Of a stretch of 64,000 bases of DNA, positions 36,960-49,100 are shown piece by piece. Origin of the DNA: Chaetorhynchus papuensis (taxonomy: Eukaryota > Chordata > Aves > Passeriformes > Rhipiduridae); NCBI GenBank assembly GCA_013396525.1, contig VWYX01000121.1:896059-960058 (forward strand), written 5' to 3'. Made by a program: the position numbers and the translations under genes. Under the pieces are notes generated by a model. The model did no database searches, was not told where the DNA came from, and was given only the letters and a program-made list of their open reading frames with translations. How positions within the stretch are numbered: position 1 is the first letter of the stretch; the number at the start of each line of letters is the position of its first letter.

Positions 36960-39900
36960 ATACAGGCCTTGCAGCACAGGTGGTGGAAGCATCCAGAATA
37001 CAAGGCAGCACAGGAGCAGCTGCACTGACTTAGACAGACATGGGTCTGTTCTACTGCAGGAACTGCCCCAGCCCCAAGCGCTCCGTGCTCTGCCCTCGGC
37101 CTGTGTTGCTGACCTGACACAGAATTTGAACATACTGAAGGCAGAGGCAAGAACTTAGGCCTGTCTTTGAGGTGAAAACACTTCAATTTATACCTGTTGG
37201 TTTAAGAATTCTGTTCCTCTCAGACACAGGAGTGGGGGATACTTTTAACCTTGAAGTATTTCCTTATTGCAGTGGTGCTGCTGTGGTCCTGTGAAACCTT
37301 TACCTGTATGATGATGGTATCCAGTTACCTGTAAGGCTTGGTATCTTCTGTTTGCTTCAGCACAGAATACATGGAGATGGCTCTAGCACTGGGAGTGCAG
37401 CATGCTCAGGATCTCTCCAGGAGTGGGAAGATAAAATTAGTATGTATTTCACCTATTCAGTTACCTTTTTGCTGGCCCTGGCTGCTGTGGCTGTGGGCAG
37501 AGGTGCAGAAGCCTCTCTGACACCTGAGCTGACCTGTGTTGCAGGGCCTGTGTTGGTATGGGGCTGATACTTAACCTGGTTATGGGCACTTCCTTTAAAT
37601 CAATTTATGAAATCATAAAAACCAAGAATATGGGTTCATCTAAAAGGCACCTGTGTGTTTTCAAAGTGTCTGTTCAAAAAGATAAAGGCTTTCTTTTATA
37701 CTGTTGAGAATAAAATGTGTAGCTATTTTTCTGCTCCCTTTCTCCATTAGCCATACTTCCAGAGGGGAGTGGGGTGTCCCTCCATCAGCACTGGGGGGCA
37801 GGTGCTTATTTGACACAGCTGGTATTGTACCTGGGCTCGTGGCAGTGTTGTTCTAGCAAAACCGTGAATGGGGAGCAGGCAGCTCAGCTGCTGTGTAAAA
37901 TGGGATGGGCACACAACAAACAAAGTCCAGTCAGTTTGCCATTATTTTTATTTCCTACCAAAAGAAACTGCTACATTTCCAGAATGTTTAAAAATTGTAA
38001 CAATTTGTATACATTAGTGAATAACAGTTACAATTTCTGTGTAGTTTTAAAACCAACACGGCATGTTGAAATCTGTACTGAGCTGTTAATTGATTGATTT
38101 CGCCTACAAATGTCATTTAGATTATAATACCAGTGATGTTCTAATTACAAGAAAAAAATCGCTTATTTTAAAAGAAAGGCAGTAGCTGTTTTAAAATCAG
38201 TTTTAACTTTCTGATTTCATTTAAAAGTAGTCAGGTTTCTCAAATACATTTAAGGGGGGAAATAATAGCTTAAGTTTCCCCAAAGTTGTAGACAGTTTAC
38301 AAAACTGCTTAAATTAAACACTAAAACCTCATCTCTTAAGAGTAGTCTGTGAACCCTCATAGAGCAACACAAGCAAACACTTAAAAACCTATTTTAAAAA
38401 TAGGTAACTGGTTTAAAAAGAAAAAAATGCATCAGGGTGAGGTAGTAGTCACAGTGCATCCAGAAATACCAACTCTAAGGGCTGAAGGGAAATACTTGGA
38501 GTAGCCTTTCTGATTCCAGGTGCTTTCTGCAGGCAGCTCTTGCAGGGAATGTGAACACAGTGTGACTGGTCTGTGAGACACCACATTCCAGCTGAGAGCA
38601 CTGCAAGAGGGGCTGTGCTGAACAGGTCACATCTGCTGCAGTAACCGGACGCGGCTCGTGCTTGTTCCGGCGCTTTAATGAGCAGGAACATTTGGAGCTG
38701 GACTGGAGGTTCAAGGGCAGTACCCACTTAAATTTACTTGGCAGGAACTTGCCTGCCTCTCCACTCTGGTTCAATCCCTACAAGCTTTGGCTAGATCTCC
38801 AAAACTTAAAGGAACGGTCCTGTGCAAAATCCCACAAAACTTCTGCTTTACACCTAATGCTTGCCTGCTCTGCCAGTGCACCAGAGCCGTGTGGCCCTGA
38901 CAGTGTCTGTCTGTCCTGCAAAGATCATGCAAAAGCTTCTATGCTTTTTGCCCTAAAAACTCCTGCTTTTTGCAGTATCTGTACTGTACCTGGAGCTCAA
39001 ACACTGACCACCCTTTTTCTGTTCCTGGCTTGGCCTTGCAGCATGTGCTGCCTGCACACCGCTATGAAGGTACCACGGGCTGCCTTTTGCTCCTTCAACG
39101 CTTTCCACCGAGGGGTCTGTGTGCTGGTCTGCTCTGAGCTCTGACCCAGCAGGCAACTGGACGTGTGACAGCACTTCCCTCTTCCATGATCACAGAGCTG
39201 AACCAGTTCTGCTGGGTATCACTGAGTTTCTTGCCCCGCCTAGTACCTCTCCAAATGATAATTTCACAAGTTCATCATATCCAGTTCCAGATGAGTCAAG
39301 ACCAGAAAAAGAAACAGAAATTTATTTCTTTTTCAGGTAAGCCTAATTATTGTTTAATGAATTTTACTGCTAAGATACCTATAGTATATCTTCATTCTGC
39401 TAAGGGGGAACCTTTTAAAAAAATAACACAGGACATTACAGGAAGGGGTGCCTTGTCCAAGGGAATGCTGCCTCTGGGACCAGGAATGGGAAAAGGCAAC
39501 TAATTACATTCAAAATCTACAGCAACTCTCATGCATTCCCTTTCCAAAGAGGCTTGCTTCTTGCTTCTTACTATACTAGCATGGCAAAAAATGAAGTGCA
39601 ATAGCTAATTCTAGACAGAGGGTCTAAGAATGACAAGTGACAACCTTGGTGCAATACAAGAAATTCAGTTGAGCTGGTGGAAGAATTTTATCTAAATATC
39701 AAGTGCATTTTTTTTGCTGTTCACACTTTAGTTATTGCTCAATAACTATCAAAAAGAACAGGAATACTTTCAGTTTAGTTTTATTATATTATAACAGATC
39801 TGCAGCTACAGCTTATTTCAGCCAAAACATTTTTGTATCCCAAACTCTTAAAAAATATCTACATTAATCATATTTTTCTATTCTTAAAAATAAAAAATAT

Positions 39901-40020
39901 CTACCTAACATACCAATGCTGCTACAGCACTTGAAAGGGTGCATTATGTAAATTCTACGGTACATGTAATTACTCTTGCAGTCATTGTTGTTCCTTTTCT
40001 TCTTCTCTGCTGCTTTGGCT
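36960..40020. other. CARS2-NAXD convergent interval and NAXD 3' UTR
   Basis: About 36960-37900 looks intergenic. About 37930-40020 is probably NAXD 3' UTR (AT-rich, bounded by the poly(A) signal at 37947). A small CpG cluster lies at 38645-38680. No extra coding gene is supported. Confidence 0.6.
37947..37952 (-). terminator. NAXD: Probable NAXD poly(A) signal
   Basis: AATAAA on the minus strand, followed about 25-40 bases downstream by a GT-rich stretch (TTTGTTTGTTGTGTG on the minus strand, 37910-37925). It implies a 3' UTR of about 2.07 kb. A nearer AATAAA at 39780-39785 could give a short 3' UTR. Confidence 0.6.
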
Positions 40021-40171
40021 TCAGGTTTCAAAAAGTTTGTTAAAAGCTGTTCCAACTTCTGAAACCATGTCAGAGGCTGTCATTGAACGTCCAAATTTTT
40101 GAAAGGCTTGGTGGTTAGACTGCCTCGTGAGAGAGCAAGCTCCAAATGCAGCCACTAGAAAGGGATTTTGA
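40021..40171 (-). CDS. NAXD: NAXD last coding exon
   Basis: Encodes QNPFLVAAFGACSLTRQSNH through NKLFET and TGA. It is preceded on the minus strand by the acceptor TTCTTTCAG. It completes the Gly codon begun in the previous exon. Confidence 0.96.
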
Positions 40172-43100
40172 CTGAAAGAAAAAACCAAAAAACAACATTT
40201 TAAAGAGAATACAAACACTTCTGTGCAATTTATAAGGTAGTGGACATCATCTTTGTACTCGTAAATGTTGGTCAGCATTGCCAGGAAGGCCTCTTAAGCA
40301 ACTCTTCTCGGATTCTTGCACTGCAGTGCATCTTTGATTTTTTTTAACAAATATTACCCTACCCATGGCACAGCATGTGACTGAGTGAGAAACACCACCA
40401 GGGCCAAAGCATGCAGAAGGACAACAGGCTTAAAAAGTGGGTAAGGTGTTCCATGTCTAGTTTTACTCATGTGAAGCTTCATGCTTTCCTTCAGAGGAAG
40501 ACTGAAGTCTCACCTGACAGCCTTTCAACCCCTTTCCTCTCCACGCGCTGGGTAACTCCTTTTAGTTTTGTCTTGCAGGGCTGGGGGAAGGTCATGGGGA
40601 TGCAGATGAGTTGATTTTCAACAGGGCCATAATGACTGCTCCAGGGCCTTCATTAGATCAGCTCAAAAGGGGTACAGTGGCAGGTGAAGACCACAACACA
40701 AATTAAGGCACGCTGCTGAAATGCTTCCTACGCACTTATGAACTGCCCAAGAGAGTGTACCCAGACCAGACCTCTAATGCTGAACCTCCCCTGGAGAAGC
40801 CAGCACAGTCCAGAGCCAGCTCCAGCTGCCACTTCCAGAGCACCTTTTCACAGGCTGGGCCATGGGAGTCACTTCTGCTGCCTTAAAACAGAAAACATCT
40901 GCAGAATAGTTCAGCAGCCAGCGCTGCACTCCAGGTTCTGCCTGATCAAAATCCTCACAAAGCTCAGCCTCAGCTGAGCACTGCTGCCTGGAAGACACTA
41001 AGGACCTCCTGACTCCTCTGCCAAGTGAGAGTTTTGGGAAGGATCCCAATGTAAAACACAGGCAAAGCAGGACATGACTTTACAATTAGGTGTTACCTAA
41101 GCAGAATTTCCATGTACTCATCAAGGTGCAGGAGTGTTCAAGCCACCTTGAGACTTAATCTTGGATGCCCAAATACTGCTCTGAAACAAGAGCTGTGCAC
41201 AGGCTCCTGGGCTCAAGACAGCTAAAGCACCACACTCCAAAGACATCAGCATCCTCTACTTCAGTGAGGAACTCTACCTACTGTACCAGGAGCACAGTGC
41301 AATCTCAGTGCTTGAAAATCCCTCTGTACAGACCCACTGTGAAATGCCAGAGCCAGGCACAAACTGGAAGGACTGGCTGGACTGCCTGCAGTGCAGTGTC
41401 CAAGCAGATGTCCTGACTCACTGAACCCAAAAAGCTCCTCCTTTCCTGCAAGACACAAGGTAGGCAGGATTGGTACAGCACGTGCCTGCGAAGGGTCACC
41501 TTAACACCCCTGCAGGAAACACAATGCATTGCTGATGCCAATTACACTTTTCCTTCATCTATAAAACAAAGGAGTTTCCGAGCAAACTGTTTAGAAAAGC
41601 CACAGAAGCTCAAGTCAGGAGAGGCTGGAGAACATGTGCTGTATTTGCTAATCTCTCCAACAATTTAATACTGCTGTGCTGTACCCCATGCAAAAATGAA
41701 GTCACTCTTTTAATGACTTAAAACAGAATTCCTCCTTTAGCAGCAGCTGCAACTTCAGATACCCAGAATGACAAAGGAAACCAAGACTGTGTATGTTAGA
41801 TTTCAGAATTCTGCAGTCTGGTTCAACTGGTCCCTCATTCCCCCTGGGGCACCTCGTGCAGTGCCCCTGTGGTAACACAGGCACAGGCTGGATAACTCCC
41901 ATGGACGTCTGATACTGTGCACCTGCATGCAGCATCCCAAAGACTACAGGAGGTCTCTGCTTCTCAAGCTTCCGTAACTCATTACTTACTGAGAAGAGGG
42001 ACTGTAACCCCCTCATTGCTTATGTTCCTTTCAACTTCATTTAAAGCTGCTGCTTTCACAGAAGGACTACATGACTATCTGGGCCAGATAGCATGGCAGG
42101 AATAGACATAATTTAACCAAAAAGCCAACAGCCATCTGCATGGCTGCTTCACCTACAACCAAAGTGGACTGCCATTTGGCCTTAAAAGAATTACTCTCTT
42201 TGAAACTGTATTTTATTTGCAACTTTCAACATACCTGGCCCGCCGAATTACTCAGGCACAATGCAGGACGATTCACCAAAATAGAAATAACAAAGCCAAA
42301 CAACATGTCTTTTGAATTACAGAGATGCTATTGCCAACGGCTACCACTTATTTATCCTTCATACTTTCTGTCTGCATTCAATTGTTTTGGAAACACATAC
42401 CTTATGTATAAATGTCCTTGTGAACAGATCCAGAGGCTCTTCTTCTGCCCCAGACTTGGGACATGTTAGATTACTGAAGGGTTTGTCTTATTAAAATTAT
42501 TACTGTTATGTAGACTGCTCTAGAACACCCTTACACTTTTAAAAAGTACATGGATACCTTCTTACCAAAACCTCCCATTTCATTTGGAAATTCACATAGC
42601 AGGTCCACGACAGTTGCCACAGGTGAACACAGACTCACAGCAATTAAGAAATTAATTAATATTCATACCCATTTGTTTTTTCAGCTCCAGCAACAAATGC
42701 CCAGTGTGCCAAGACTCCAAGAGAACCAGAAAGGAGGTCCCCCTGTCCACCACATCTCCGGCTGCTTCCTTCGTGACTGCACACAAGTACTACGGACAGA
42801 CAAACCAGAAACAAGGTCATGTGCTTTTCCCCCTCCATTTACAATGCAGCTGCAGGGGTGACTCTCTGAGGCACACAGCAACTCACAGGTGAGAGACTTA
42901 ACACAGGCAGTAGAATATGATGAAGTACACTATTCTTAAAAAAAAAAAAAATTGCATTAACATTTTTAAAAATACTTTTCTCATTACCTTTTAATCCTTT
43001 GCAAATAACATTGCACAACGTGCACACTTCTCCACTTCACTCAGCCTGCACGGGTGAGTTTAGTTATTCAAGTGCCATCATGAGCCATCACCCAAACTGG

Positions 43101-46100
43101 ACCAGGTCCCTCACGAAGCCATTGCACAAACACAATACTTCAGTGTCTCTGAGTTTGCAAATGTAAACCAAGGTGTTCACAAAAAGCAAATGCAGAATAG
43201 AACTAAAATCTCAAATGTTCTACCACGTCCATCCTGAAAATATTTTATTGAAACAGCCTTTTCCTTAGGCTTTGTAAAAACCACATGCAGGACAGATTTA
43301 TTTTTTTCTGCCAATCAACAGTGTCTCACCATCCGTGTATGTTTCTGTCAGCAGTGTCACTGTGGATAGGCTGTGTCAGGGTATCAGATGTTACACTTCT
43401 ATTTTAAATATACAAAGGACCTTGGTCAAACTGATCTCTTTAACTATGAAGAACATGCAAATGGTTTCACTACATTTAACTCCTTTGTTCTCCACTCTCA
43501 ACAAGCCCAAGCAGGAAGCCTGGAGGACATACAAGGCACACAGAAAGAAAACAGCATCAATTCTGCTCCCCTTCTCCAAACTCTCTTGTGGTTATGTACC
43601 TACCCTTAGCTTCTTTTCTTGCTTGGCTCTGAAAAAAAACCCCAGGACAGATTTATTTTCCTCTCCTAGGAGAATGGAAGAGCTGGCAGAATCATGATTG
43701 GCCAAGTGGTGATCCTTAGCATGTCCAGTCAGCTACTGCAGGATTGAGGACTGTGCACACAATCACTTCTGTGCTGCTGAGCATGCCAAATATACAAGCA
43801 AAGGATAAAGCAAGACCAGGCATTGCTTGGACAACAGCTGGGCTGGGTTTCTCCAAAGTGTATAAACAGAGCAGCCCATGTGTTTTAGAGGGAGTACTGT
43901 CCATATTTTTAACATTTATAAAAATTTTTATCTTTCAAACTAATGGAAAAATATTGCACAGAAATGAAGGACTTGCAGATAACGTCTTCCTAAATAGCAA
44001 ATGGTAAAAAACTACATAATGCCAATGAAGCCCTTCCAGTTCATTACGTGCAGCAGCAAAGAATTGCACTTCACTCCCATTTCCTACCGATTCTTCCAGC
44101 AGTAATTGCGGGGCTCCCGAGGCCAGGCAGTTGTGCGTGTTTGCTGCCACTGAGAGGGCAAAGATTCATTAGTCACCACGAGCACAGCACACACCACTGC
44201 AGCCTTGCCAGCAGTTCATTTCCCCCAATCACTCTTCTCCCCTTCCCCCTCCCCCTCTCAAATTAAGATTCTGGATGTGTTTCTCAGTGAGCAGTAGCTA
44301 ATGTCAAATTTCACAAGCGTAATGCCCTTCTGAGTTAGCTATCTGAAGAAGGTATGCCCTTTTAGGTGGCACGATTTATTCTTATTTTTATTTTAAATAC
44401 AGCGCTTTGGAGAAATTACCTCTAATTCTACTACTTTGAAGATGCTATCTCACAGGATTTTCACTTTGAGGGCTTGAACTCCTGGCAGGAGGCAGGATGG
44501 AAATCCTCTGTTCAAAAGCTTTGGGGCCTTTTGACTGACAGCTGAGCACAAGCCCCTGCTTATTAGCTGTATGTCACCATCTGCCACTATTCTGTAGCCC
44601 CACAACCTTCCAGTCATTTTTGAGCTGTACAGGAAAGCAAGATCTCCTCAAACTAGGCCAATTATAATACTCTGCTAAACAAAAAAAAAAAAAAAAAAAA
44701 AGAAAAAAAAAGAAAAAAGTGGTCTTTTGTTTGTGGTTTTAAAAAGTAAGTCTCAAATATGTGCAGACTACCTCACAGGCAACAACAAAAGCAGACCTTT
44801 TGTACTCTGCACACAGATGCTGGAAAACAAATCCATGGAATACCTTCAAAGCAAAACTAAAAGAAATTCACTCAAATGAGGAGGGAAAGATATAACACTT
44901 ACACAATTCTTGTGCAGAGGCTTGGCTGATCAAAGAACACCTCAAAATAAAAGGGATGATGAACATGACAACAGGCAATGGGAAAAGGATTTAAAAACAT
45001 CTCTGAATTACAGTAATTATTAAAAGCTTTTAAAATATAAGAAGGAATCCCACAGTGGCATCAAGACAAACCGGCATAATGCCGAATCAACACAGGAGTC
45101 CGTTCCCAGCCTTCTCCTAGAACAGCAAAATAAAACTGCTGTCTTCACACTCCCCCAGTGCAACATCCCCACTGAATGTCTGAGCCCTGCTGTGAAGACA
45201 GTTCCAGCAGTTCTTTAAGGACCATGGGAGTGAAGTCTTTACGTTGCACTGAGCAGTCACAACCAGTGGCAACGTCACAAGTCCTCGATCAGCTGGACAT
45301 GGCTGAACAGTCAGCTATGATGCCGAGAAGGTGGGCAGTTCTATTCCCTGGAAACATGCACAGTGCTCTACCTGCATGAGGATGAAGCTTTTATTGATCT
45401 GTTGTTCAGTGAGGCTGTAGCATGTTCAGCTAGGGATGGCCATGTGCATCAGCAAACCTAGAAAATACAGTTCTTGGAAGAGCTGAGGAGACCAAGATGA
45501 CTGGATGCAGGACAAGAAACTACAAAGACTGAAATCACCACAATGTGTCAATTTTAAACAGGCAACAGCCAGGGCCACTTAAGGTCAATTAGTCTGACAC
45601 CAGTCCTGATCAAAACAATGGAGAGGTTCAGTTATACTTCAGCTGACAGAGTTTAAGAGACAGAAACACACAATTAATGCTGGTCAAGCTGGCTGCCAGG
45701 GCAGGGTGTCCAGTTCTGTTTTCTAATGGGTCTGGGCAACCAAATCTGATGTCATTACTTCTCAAGATGATGAATCAAAAAAAAAAACCACCTCGGTATA
45801 AGTAGCAGACAGTTTTTTAATGAAAACTGACTTATGCCAAGTAACTCTCAGGGAAAAAAAAAAACTACCCAACTCCCTAGCACTTATCCATGCAGCACAC
45901 ATATACTATCAGAGGAAAAGGCTAGATTAAATAAAAATGTCATCACTGAAGAAATGCCTGCGAGGAGAGCTGCCAGAGTCAGAAAAACCACAGTCCTATT
46001 CAACAGTTTCAACACAGTCTCAGCAAGTAAACATCACATAAATACTGCCAGAGCTTTGGGCAGCAAATACAACACGTATTTGCTCACATATAATCACACG

Positions 46101-49100
46101 GATTTCTTGCATACCTAAATCCATGGAAATAATTTGTACTGAAATGAGTGCAACAGAAACAAAAACTGAAGGCTGTCATACTGATGGAATATTGGAAAGT
46201 AGAAATTCAAGAGTTTTAGGCTCCAAACAATTCAAAACTTTTCCCCAGACTTTCTGGGTAATTATGGCCAAGTCATTTAGTAGTGCTATGTTTACTATAT
46301 TTCAGGCCATAAAATATTTTCAAGAAGTGCTGAAAAGGGAGTGATGGCAAGATACACATTAATATTTGTGAATGCATTCAGACCATGGTGTCACACTTAG
46401 CTGTGTCATTGCCAAGTTTTAAGCGGAAAAACTCCCAGCCCAAATTTTGCTGCTGCCAAAAGCCCAGAAGAATGACCTATTTATGGGTACTGTGTGCTTA
46501 ATTAAAAAAAAACAAAACACAGCAGTCTGTTATGTAAATGAAAATAGCTGTCCTCTCTTTGAATGAAAAAAAACCAGAATGCAGTAGTTTTGCTGACCTC
46601 AAGCACTACAAGTTAAGTGGGAAGCACAGATTTTGGTATGGCTGTACGCAGGCAGCACCATTTACAATGCCAGTTCCTAGACACCTGACAGTTAGAAAAC
46701 CAAAGTAGTAGAAAAGGAAGTGTGTGTCTGCTTGTGCCTGATTCACCATGCTCACCCAGGAGTGAAATAAAGAAATGAATCGCTGGGGTGGCTTTTACTG
46801 TTGCATTCAGAGCACAGCATGTGAAATATGGGATAGTTTAGTTGTTCTGATGATGGTCAAGAAGGCTGAAGAGCCTATGTGAAATATCACATTTATTGAG
46901 GCTGCAGACTGAAAGACTGGAGATTTAAATTTAACTCCTGAATCTCAGACATCCTGAACAAATTCCTTGCACTTGTTCTCCTCTTAAAGAGGAGGAGTAT
47001 TACACTCACCCTAAAGTGGTCAGGAATCCATGTATGAAACATGACCATTCTAACTTCTGATATGACCCAACTGGATCAGATCAGTTAACAACAGCCACCC
47101 CACACAACAAACACACTCTACTTTAATTAAAAGGCTAAAGATTTCCCTTTTCTACGCGAATTAGCTATCAAGGATCATTTTGCTCCACCAAATACAAGAT
47201 TTAGACCATTGTCAGATTTTTAGTAAAATCTCTTAGTAATATACATCTCTGACCTAGCATATACTTATACTAGTAAGAAATTTATCTTTTTCCTTTTGCA
47301 AGTCAGTTCACAAAAGCACATAGCTGGAGATCGTGGACTCCCAGAAATATGTCCCAGACTGCATACAGACAGGGAAACCAAGTTTAATGACTCTGGCTGG
47401 AGAAACAACTCAACTGGTGTGGAAAACGTAAGTTGGCTTTTATATAAAGGGTGCTTATACTTTTTTTATTCCCTAATCACACTTTTAAAACTTAGGTAAG
47501 TCCTTGAGTGCGAGATAGAGCAGGCAACTGAAGTTAGCCAAAAATGACCCGAATTTTACATTAGTTTTGTTGGACAGGCACAGGGGCCAGGTGAACAGTG
47601 TCAGGGAGAAGCTGGCTGGGCTGCCACAGACACCACAGTGGCACCAGGGACAGGAACCATCCCCTTCCCATTTTGCTCATTCTGCAGAAGCAGCACTGGA
47701 GACAAAGGTGCTGCCTCTCAGTTAAAAATCTCAGTGAGTTTCGCTCAACAGCTGTGAGTGAGCCAGGCAGTGATAAGCACTGGACAGCTTCCTTTTTCCA
47801 GCTGTGTAGGGAGATGAATGGCTGGAATTACAAGTAGTGCTTGGGGACTTAAGGCAAGAGTTGGATTTTTACTCCATGGTCAGTACTCAGTACTCTGCCT
47901 TGCATGCTTCCTTGCTTCTCTTGACCATGGCTGCAGCTGAGGTACTGGAGACAAACCAAATTTGGCTACTGGTCCCAGGCAAAAGTAGCAGGATGGTTCC
48001 CATAAAAGCCTGCCTTTTGGAAGGGAGGAGGGTCAAACACAGAAAAGCTCATTATAATGCTTAAAAATCAAAATCTAAATCCTCTAATTCAAGGACCTAA
48101 CCAAATTTTAAACATGTTAGGAACTAAGACTGGTATAACCACACTTTATTATTGACCAGTTCTCCAAAGAATAATAAAAAAATAACCTTAGAGAGCTGTG
48201 CCATAGTGAATAAAAGCTGACTTACCTTTTACCCACAGGCTGAGTACTCATTCCTACCCTGGTCAGTGATGGCACTGATATCACCTACCAAGAGCATGGT
48301 GAAGCTCATCTTTGTAGAGCAGGGAATCAACAACTGTAGACCAAGCTATAATATGAAATTGCAAAAGGAAAGAGAAAAAGAGTATATAAAACTTAATTTA
48401 AAATCTTGGTGATTACGTTTACAGGCCAGTCAGCAGCTCGCTACTGAAATGGAGACAAATTTTAGAAAAACCTCCTTTATAGTGGAGGACTGCTTCTGCT
48501 TTCACAGGGGCCAGTATGTGACTGAGGCTATAAGCAATCACCTGCACCAGCTAGTCTGATGTGTGAAAACAAACCTCAGAGGTAGCCAGACACTTCAAAG
48601 TTTGTGAATCTAGCAAAGTTTCAAGTACATTGCTGTACCAGTTAATTTCTTTGTCTATTAATAAAATCTTACTTTGAATTTACTAAACTTCAGCTTCCAA
48701 TCAGAACTGGAATCAGAGCCTCTCTGTGTAGATTACAAAGCTTTTTGTTGAGAGTAATTCTTCACCAACGCCTTATGCCAAGTCACCTGGGAACTCTTTC
48801 TGTCTTCAGGTAACAGAAGTAAACTGTCTACTGCATTTCTTACAGACCCATGAATAAAAGTACTGCGAAAATAGCCACTACAATCACTCTAAGCTATAAA
48901 GCATTCACAAACCCAATCTTCCCTACTGCAAAATTTGGCATCTTCAAAAAGCCTTCCTTCCACACCAACTAAGCACAAAACACTGAAGTTACATGTTTAA
49001 GTTTGCAATTTCTCAATTTCTGGTTTTCCTGGAGAGCACTGAGACTTACTTTCTTTTTTTCCCCCTAGAAAGCAAACGTGCAGTATATTCCCAAAGGAGA

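Noticed and set aside
38662..39144. 160-codon plus-strand open frame with many Cys
   Set aside because: Lies antisense in the likely NAXD 3' UTR; composition is irregular and no family is recognised.
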